Assembly: GCF_003290185.1 (NCBI RefSeq)
Contig: NZ_QNFY01000010.1
Location: 62,001-126,000, forward strand
Length of the DNA stretch: 64,000 bases
Direction of reading: 5' to 3'
From: Chryseobacterium lathyri
Lineage (GTDB): Bacteria; Bacteroidota; Bacteroidia; Flavobacteriales; Weeksellaceae
Under the pieces are notes generated by a model, which saw only the letters and a program-made list of their open reading frames with translations, was not told the DNA's origin and did no database searches. This document shows, in pieces, positions 58,412 through 64,000 of the stretch. Position numbers and translations under genes: made by a program. The number at the start of each line of letters is the position of its first letter. Positions within the stretch are counted from its first letter, which is position 1.

Positions 58412-58792
58412 TTATTTCTGCATATTTTTCGCTTCAATGCTCAGCGTAGCATGAGGAACGGCTAAAAGTCTTTCCTTAGGGATCAGCTTTCCTGTCACTC
58501 TGCATACACCATAGGTTTTATTTTCGATTCGGATCAAAGCATTCTTAAGATCACGCACAAATTTTTCCTGGCGTCCTGCTAATATAGAGTTCTGCTCTTT
58601 GCTCAGCGTTTCTGCTCCTTCTTCAAAAGCTTTGAATGTAGGAGAAGTATCGTCTGTACCATTATTCTGGTCATTGATGAAGCTTTCTCTGATCAGCTGA
58701 AGATCTCTTTCTGCTTTTTCTATTTTTTCTCTTATGATAGCTTTAAATTCCTGTAAATCAGCATCGCTGTATCTTACTCTTTCGTCTGACAT
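58412..58792 (-). CDS. DksA/TraR-family protein with reduced zinc site
   Basis: A 126-residue coiled-coil and C4-type domain protein (RYSDADLQEFKAIIREKIEKAE..., ALIRIENKTYGVCRVTGKLIPKERLLAVPHATLS). Only one cysteine (GVCRVTG) remains of the four zinc ligands of DksA. This is typical of Bacteroidetes homologs. It may bind RNA polymerase and modulate transcription. It lies between ileS and lspA in a conserved cluster. Confidence 0.85.
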   Translation of the reverse strand: MSDERVRYSDADLQEFKAIIREKIEKAERDLQLIRESFINDQNNGTDDTSPTFKAFEEGAETLSKEQNSILAGRQEKFVRDLKNALIRIENKTYGVCRVTGKLIPKERLLAVPHATLSIEAKNMQK

Positions 58793-58851
58793 ATTCTTTT
58801 CTCTTTTTTAATAAAATTATGAAATGGAATTTGAAATACAATAACTATATG

Positions 58852-61800
58852 TTAATTTTTTTCGACATTTATCTTAAAATTAACCTCATCTATTTCGATT
58901 TCGTTAAAATTTGAAAGTGAAGATACAATTTCTATTTTATTTGACAAGACCTCAGATGAAATATATTCCTCATTTTTCTTAACATCTTCAATGAAAGGTG
59001 AGTTTTCTTCAATGGAGATTTTAATCCTGTCCGTCAGTTCAAAGTCCTTCTCTTTTCGCAGATTCTGAATTCTGTTGATGAACTCCCTTGCAATACCTTC
59101 AGATTTTAATTCTTCTGTTAACGTCAAATCTAATGCCACAGTTGTTTTCCCGTCGGAAGTTACCGTCCATCCCGGGATATCTTTTGTAGAGATTTCTACA
59201 TCATCAAGGGTGATCTCATACCCTTGAATATCTATTTTTCCTTCTTTTTCAAGGCTGGCAATCTGCTCTGTGCTGAAATTCGCAATTTCTCCGCCTACCG
59301 TTTTCATGTCTTTCCCTAATTTAGGACCTAAAGCTTTGAAATTCGGCTTGATTTGTTTTACAATTAAATGAGATGCTTCCTCAGCATTAATCAGCTGTAA
59401 TTCTTTCACGTTCACTTCCTGCTTGATCAGGTCTGCAACGGCTAAAATCTGCTCCTCAGTTTTCGCATCCAGAACCGGAACCAATACTTTCTGTAAGGGC
59501 TGGCGAACTTTAATGTTCTCTTTCTTTCTCAGGGAGAAAACCATGCTCGTGATGTTCTGAGCCAAATGTGTTTTTTCCACCAGATCCTGATCTATCAGAC
59601 TTTCATTAGCTACAGGGAAGTCTGTTAAATGCACAGATTCGCAGTTTTCTTTTCCTGTTACCTTATTTAAATCCTGATACAATTGATCCATAAAGAACGG
59701 AGCAATAGGGGCTGATAATTTCGCCACAGTCTCAAGACACGTATATAAAGTCTGGTAAGCTGAGATTTTATCATCAGAATAATCTCCTTTCCAGAAACGT
59801 CTTCTGCACAGTCTTACGTACCAGTTGCTCAGGTTATCATTCACAAATGTGCTGATTGCTCTTGCTACTCTTGTCGGTTCATAATCTTCGTAGAATGCTT
59901 TTACTTCTTTGATTAAAAGATTAAGCTCAGAAAGGATCCATCTGTCGATTTCCGGACGGTTTTCCACTTCTTTTTCCGTATAATTGAAGCCATCCACATT
60001 GGCATACAATGCAAAGAACGAGTACGTATTATAAAGTGTTCCGAAGAACTTTCTTCTCACTTCGTCAATTCCTTCGATGTCGAATTTCAGGTTTTCCCAA
60101 GGGTTTGCATTCGAGATCATGTACCATCTGGTAGCATCCGGACCGTATACGGAAAGTGTTTCGAAAGGATCCACAGCATTTCCTAAACGTTTTGACATTT
60201 TCTGCCCGTTCTTATCCAGAACAAGACCGTTACTCATCACATTTTTATAAGCAACCGAATCAAAAACAGCGGTACCGATCGCATGAAGGGTATAGAACCA
60301 ACCTCTCGTCTGGTCAACACCTTCTGCAATGAAATCAGCAGGGAATGCTTTATTGTTGTCGATCATTTCCTTATTTTCAAAAGGATAATGCAGCTGTGCA
60401 TAAGGCATAGATCCTGAATCGAACCAAACGTCGATAAGGTCGCTCTCGCGGTTCATTGCTTTTCCTGAATCGGAAACCAGAACCACTTTGTCCACCACAT
60501 TTTTATGAAGATCAACCAATTCATAGTTCTGCTCGGACATATTTCCTATTATAAAACCTTTGAACGGATTTTCTTTCATGAATCCTGCTGCAACAGATTT
60601 TTCTATTTCATTGTATAATTCCTCTACAGATCCTATGATCTTTTCTTCTTTAAGATCTTCCGTTCTCCAGATTGGCAACGGAATCCCCCAGTATCTTGAA
60701 CGGGATAAATTCCAGTCGTTCACATTTTCAAGCCAGTTCGCGAAACGTCCTTCTCCGGTAGCTTTCGGCTTCCAGTTGATTTCCTTGTTTAAATTAACCA
60801 GTCTGTCTTTTACAGCGGTCATTTTCACAAACCATGAATCAAGAGGATAATACAATACCGGCTTGTCAGTTCTCCAGCAATGCGGATAACTGTGAACATA
60901 TTTCTCTACTTTGAAAGCTTTATTTTCAGTCTTCAGAACGATTGCCAGTTCCACATCCCATGATTTCTCAGGAGCAGTTCCGTCATCATAATATTCGTTC
61001 TTGATATATTTTCCTGAAAATACTTCAGGTACATTTTCACCTTTAATGAATCTACCCTGCAGGTCAACCAACGGAACCAGATTGTCGTTTCCGTCTTTTA
61101 TCAACATGGGAGGAATTCCTGCCTCTTTAGCTACTCTTGCATCATCAGCACCAAATGTAGGGGCAATGTGAACGATACCGGTACCGTCCTCGGTGGTTAC
61201 GAAATCTCCGATAATCACTCTGAAAGCTTTTTCAGGTGACTCCTCCGGTGTAAACCACGGGATCAGCTGTTCATATTGGGTTCCTGCCAATTTTTCTCCG
61301 GTGAATTCTTTTAATATCTTGAAAGGAATCACTTTGCTTTCTTCAGTATAACCGGCAAAATCGTCATCTGTACCTTCTGCATATTTCTTACCGAATACTT
61401 TAGGTAAAAGAACCCTTGCCAATACAATGGTGATAGGTTCAAAGGTATATTGGTTGAATGTTTTAACCAAAACATATTCAATATCTCTCCCTACTGCAAG
61501 TGCTGTATTGGAAGGTAAAGTCCATGGAGTAGTCGTCCATGCTAAAACATGTACGTCTCCATCCACATCACTGAACAGTTCAGAAGTTTCTTTCTTCGCT
61601 TTGAACTGTGCCACAACCGTTGTATCCGAAACATCACGGTACGTTCCCGGCTGATTCAGCTCGTGGGAAGATAGTCCTGTTCCTGCTTTCGGAGAATAAG
61701 GCTGGATCGTGTAACCTTTGTATAATAATTCTTTATCATACAATTGCTTCAGCAACCACCAAACCGTCTCCATATATTTTGACTTATACGTGATATACGG

Positions 61801-62241
61801 ATCCTCAAGGTCTACCCAGTATCCGATTTTTTCCGTAAGGTCATTCCATACGTCTGTATATCGCATTACCGCTTCACGGCAGGCTTTGTTGTAATCTTCA
61901 ATAGAGATTTTTTTGCCAATATCCTCTTTCGTAATTCCTAATTCTTTCTCTACGCCCAGTTCCACAGGAAGTCCGTGTGTATCCCAGCCCGCTTTACGGA
62001 AAACCTGCTTCCCGTTCTGAGTCTGGAAACGACAGAAAATATCCTTTAATGCTCTGGCCATAACGTGGTGAATTCCGGGCATACCGTTTGCTGAAGGCGG
62101 ACCTTCATAAAAAACAAACTCGGCATTACCCTCGCGAATCTCAACACTTTTACTGAACGTTTTATTCTGTTTCCAAAATTCCGCTACATTCTCGGCTACG
62201 TCAATAAGGTTGAGGTTTTTGTATTCTTTAAATTGGCTCAT
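58852..62241 (-). CDS. ileS: Isoleucyl-tRNA synthetase, type 2, with GXHH signature
   Basis: A 1129-residue class I synthetase of the eukaryote-like IleRS2 group. The first signature reads PGIHHV, with G56-I57-H58-H59 in place of HXGH. The second is KMSKR (681-685). WDTHGLPVE and the large editing domain are intact. Type 2 IleRS is less sensitive to mupirocin, and GXHH versions have been reported as hyper-resistant. A minus-strand TAAATTTG (62285-62278) is its probable -7 box. Confidence 0.96.
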   Translation of the reverse strand: MSQFKEYKNLNLIDVAENVAEFWKQNKTFSKSVEIREGNAEFVFYEGPPSANGMPGIHHVMARALKDIFCRFQTQNGKQVFRKAGWDTHGLPVELGVEKELGITKEDIGKKISIEDYNKACREAVMRYTDVWNDLTEKIGYWVDLEDPYITYKSKYMETVWWLLKQLYDKELLYKGYTIQPYSPKAGTGLSSHELNQPGTYRDVSDTTVVAQFKAKKETSELFSDVDGDVHVLAWTTTPWTLPSNTALAVGRDIEYVLVKTFNQYTFEPITIVLARVLLPKVFGKKYAEGTDDDFAGYTEESKVIPFKILKEFTGEKLAGTQYEQLIPWFTPEESPEKAFRVIIGDFVTTEDGTGIVHIAPTFGADDARVAKEAGIPPMLIKDGNDNLVPLVDLQGRFIKGENVPEVFSGKYIKNEYYDDGTAPEKSWDVELAIVLKTENKAFKVEKYVHSYPHCWRTDKPVLYYPLDSWFVKMTAVKDRLVNLNKEINWKPKATGEGRFANWLENVNDWNLSRSRYWGIPLPIWRTEDLKEEKIIGSVEELYNEIEKSVAAGFMKENPFKGFIIGNMSEQNYELVDLHKNVVDKVVLVSDSGKAMNRESDLIDVWFDSGSMPYAQLHYPFENKEMIDNNKAFPADFIAEGVDQTRGWFYTLHAIGTAVFDSVAYKNVMSNGLVLDKNGQKMSKRLGNAVDPFETLSVYGPDATRWYMISNANPWENLKFDIEGIDEVRRKFFGTLYNTYSFFALYANVDGFNYTEKEVENRPEIDRWILSELNLLIKEVKAFYEDYEPTRVARAISTFVNDNLSNWYVRLCRRRFWKGDYSDDKISAYQTLYTCLETVAKLSAPIAPFFMDQLYQDLNKVTGKENCESVHLTDFPVANESLIDQDLVEKTHLAQNITSMVFSLRKKENIKVRQPLQKVLVPVLDAKTEEQILAVADLIKQEVNVKELQLINAEEASHLIVKQIKPNFKALGPKLGKDMKTVGGEIANFSTEQIASLEKEGKIDIQGYEITLDDVEISTKDIPGWTVTSDGKTTVALDLTLTEELKSEGIAREFINRIQNLRKEKDFELTDRIKISIEENSPFIEDVKKNEEYISSEVLSNKIEIVSSLSNFNEIEIDEVNFKINVEKN

Positions 62242-62448
62242 TGTAAATATCTCAATATCGTTGATTAATTAAGTCTGCAAATTTAGTGATTTTTGTCGGT
62301 TTATAAGATATGTTTTATTTAGCTTATATCTATTAAAAACTTCAATTTCAGAAATATAAATGAGGGAAGTGGTAAAAAGTGAATGGTGAATGGTGAATAG
62401 GCCAACTTTTACTGTTGTTTTTATTATAATTTACATCCATTTTTATCA

Positions 62449-62515
62449 ATAGAAGCGGGCTTTAGCCCGCTTAAAAAGTATAGCCCATCTTTTGGCTTTA
62501 GCCAAAACTAATTAA
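62449..62515. repeat. Twin-hairpin intergenic repeat
   Basis: AAGCGGGCT-TT-AGCCCGCTT (62453-62472) and TTTTGGCT-TT-AGCCAAAA (62490-62507) are two tight palindromes 17 bases apart. A direct repeat GTGAATGGTGAATGGTGAATA lies at 62379-62400. No gene in 62242-62577; the ileS and M23 promoters must lie in it. Confidence 0.6.
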
Positions 62516-62577
62516 AAATCTTACTCATCATTATGTAAAATTTCTTAATTTTAAATAACCTCAAACCCTAATGCTGT

Positions 62578-64000
62578 ATGAAAAACTTATGTAAAATTCT
62601 ATTCGTCATCTGTTTCATCAATATAATAACAATAGGTGCTCAGATTAATTACCCACAAAATTATTTTAGGAACCCTCTGAATATTCCTATGCAGTTGGCT
62701 GCCAACTTTGGAGCCGTCCGCTCCAATCATTTTCACATGGGTTTGGATTTGCGAACCAATAGCCAGGAAAACCTATCCGTTGTTGCCGCTGCAGACGGTT
62801 ATGTAAGCAGGATAAAAGTGGAACGATACGGCTTCGGAAATGCTGTTTATATTACCCATCCGAATGGTTATACCACAGTATATGCACATTTAAATAAATA
62901 CTTCGATAAATTGGACGAATATGTAAAAGAAAGACAATATAAAGACGAAAAATGGGAACAGGATATCACTTTTTCTCCCGGACAGTTTCCCGTCTCTAAA
63001 GGTCAGCTCATTGCTTTGAGTGGAAATACCGGAGGTTCGGCAGGACCGCATTTACATTTTGAGATAAGAGATACAAAAACGGAAGAATGTATTAATCCTT
63101 TGCTTTTTGGCTTTAATATTCCGGACCGTGTTGTTCCTTCGATCAGCGGGCTATATTGGTATGACCGTCGTTTCAGCACCTATGAGCCTGGTGCAAATGG
63201 AATTGCAGTTAAAAAAGCCGGAAATGCATATACAACAGATGTTATTCAGGTTACTTCACCGGAAATAAGCTTTGCGGTTAAAGCTGTGGATAAAGCCAAT
63301 CAGGGGTTTAATCTTGGAATTTATCAGGCAGAGCTGTTGATGGATGGTCAGCTGATCTATAGCTTTTCCATTGATAAAGTGAGCTATGACGATACCCGAT
63401 ATATTAATGGCTGTATAGATTACACAAAGTTTTCAAGAGATAAAATGGGCATCCAGCATTTATCTGAATTACCGGGAATGAAACTGAAAAATTACAATTT
63501 ATCCGGTAAAACAGGAATTATTCGCCTCGAGGATGACAGTGTTCACAATATTGAGATTGTTTTAAAGGACGTCAATGGAAATACAAGTAAGCTGATTACA
63601 AAAGTCCGTTATGCGAGAAATTCGCAGCAGGTTACTTCTTCGGATCAATTGGTGAAACCGGATGAAGCAAAAACAGTAAGTACGGGAAATGCCGAAATCA
63701 GTCTCAGCAAAAATGCATTGTATGATGCTGTAAATTTTAAGATGGATGAAAAGCTAAGCTCCAATGCAGATGCTGTTTCCAACACCGTTATTCTTCATAC
63801 TCCATATATTCCGGTTCATGATGGTTATACTTTGAAAATAAAGCCCAACAGAAAATTATCGGATAAAGAAAAAGAAAGAACAGTTGTTTTGTTCGATTAT
63901 GGAAGTGATACGGATGTTGTCAAAGGAAAATGGAGCGGTGATAAAGTAGAAGCAGAGTTTAACAGGTTGGGAACAGCAACTCTCTTGTTAGATCAAAGTT
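62578..64000 (+). CDS. M23-family peptidase, 3'-truncated by window edge
   Basis: At least 474 residues. A signal peptide (about 1-21, ending GAQ) precedes an M23 lysostaphin-like domain: HMGLD supplies the first His and Asp, and HLHFEIRD the second His pair, in SGNTGGSAGPHLHFE. The rest, with repeated beta-like stretches, is typical of long Bacteroidetes M23 proteins. It likely cleaves peptidoglycan crosslinks in the periplasm; it runs past position 64000. Confidence 0.9.
   Translation, partial: MKNLCKILFVICFINIITIGAQINYPQNYFRNPLNIPMQLAANFGAVRSNHFHMGLDLRTNSQENLSVVAAADGYVSRIKVERYGFGNAVYITHPNGYTTVYAHLNKYFDKLDEYVKERQYKDEKWEQDITFSPGQFPVSKGQLIALSGNTGGSAGPHLHFEIRDTKTEECINPLLFGFNIPDRVVPSISGLYWYDRRFSTYEPGANGIAVKKAGNAYTTDVIQVTSPEISFAVKAVDKANQGFNLGIYQAELLMDGQLIYSFSIDKVSYDDTRYINGCIDYTKFSRDKMGIQHLSELPGMKLKNYNLSGKTGIIRLEDDSVHNIEIVLKDVNGNTSKLITKVRYARNSQQVTSSDQLVKPDEAKTVSTGNAEISLSKNALYDAVNFKMDEKLSSNADAVSNTVILHTPYIPVHDGYTLKIKPNRKLSDKEKERTVVLFDYGSDTDVVKGKWSGDKVEAEFNRLGTATLLLDQS

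Overview
The window looks like chromosomal DNA of a Flavobacteriia member, most likely Chryseobacterium or a close relative in Weeksellaceae. The evidence is the AT-rich composition, TAnnTTTG promoter boxes with an upstream TTTG, a fused CcoN/CcoO oxidase, many SusC-free TonB-dependent receptors and outer-membrane beta-barrels, WG-repeat and CCDC81-like HU proteins, and a eukaryote-like long IleRS. Both ends cut genes: a TauE/SafE family protein on the left and an M23 peptidase on the right. I see no rRNA, tRNA, CRISPR array, prophage or intact insertion sequence.

Layout. 1-9080: cbb3 oxidase cluster on the minus strand (ccoI, ccoS, ccoNO, ccoQ, ccoP, ccoG, fixH, tauE-like) with a divergent Crp/Fnr regulator. 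A 14-base dyad is shared by the regulator promoter and the ccoS-ccoNO promoter region, which suggests autoregulated control of the oxidase. 9143-10966: panB, a small membrane protein and an RluA-type synthase. 11080-17992: a TPP-riboswitch-controlled thiamine operon, thiS-thiC-tenI/thiE-like-thiD-thiE-thiG-thiH-thiF, with a 10-bp inverted repeat that covers the thiS start codon. 18271-25939: three outer-membrane receptor/barrel genes; the middle one lies behind a stripped-down SAM-I-like RNA and a short reading frame ending in three cysteines. 26129-27821: LytS/LytTR two-component pair. 27871-33242: two aconitases of different families, plus a decayed copy of the first one's 5' end. 33645-36863: WG-repeat protein and a second TPP-riboswitch gene, a TonB-dependent receptor likely for thiamine uptake.

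37002-43397: HU-like membrane protein, thioesterase, a frameshifted GxxExxY gene inside inverted repeats, a 2-hydroxyacid dehydrogenase, a beta-lactamase-fold lipoprotein, an Ig-like lipoprotein and a heme-binding protein. 43458-46172: NUDIX, XerD, dCMP deaminase and crotonase on the minus strand. 46277-48847: catalase divergent from oxyR. 48915-50357: metK behind a SAM-II riboswitch. 51130-55462: ECF sigma factor, small ORF, HAD nucleotidase, PepSY-like protein and an OmpR-type two-component system. 55466-62241: trpS, a SanA-like protein, lspA, two small proteins, a DksA-like protein and ileS.

Themes. RNA-level control is dense: two TPP riboswitches, one SAM-II and one SAM-I-like element, with two of the four placed ahead of outer-membrane receptors. 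This joins cofactor or sulfur status to nutrient import. Several families of imperfectly palindromic intergenic repeats recur, one with perfect 15-bp inverted ends. The IleRS carries the GXHH version of the class I signature, linked in the literature to mupirocin hyper-resistance.
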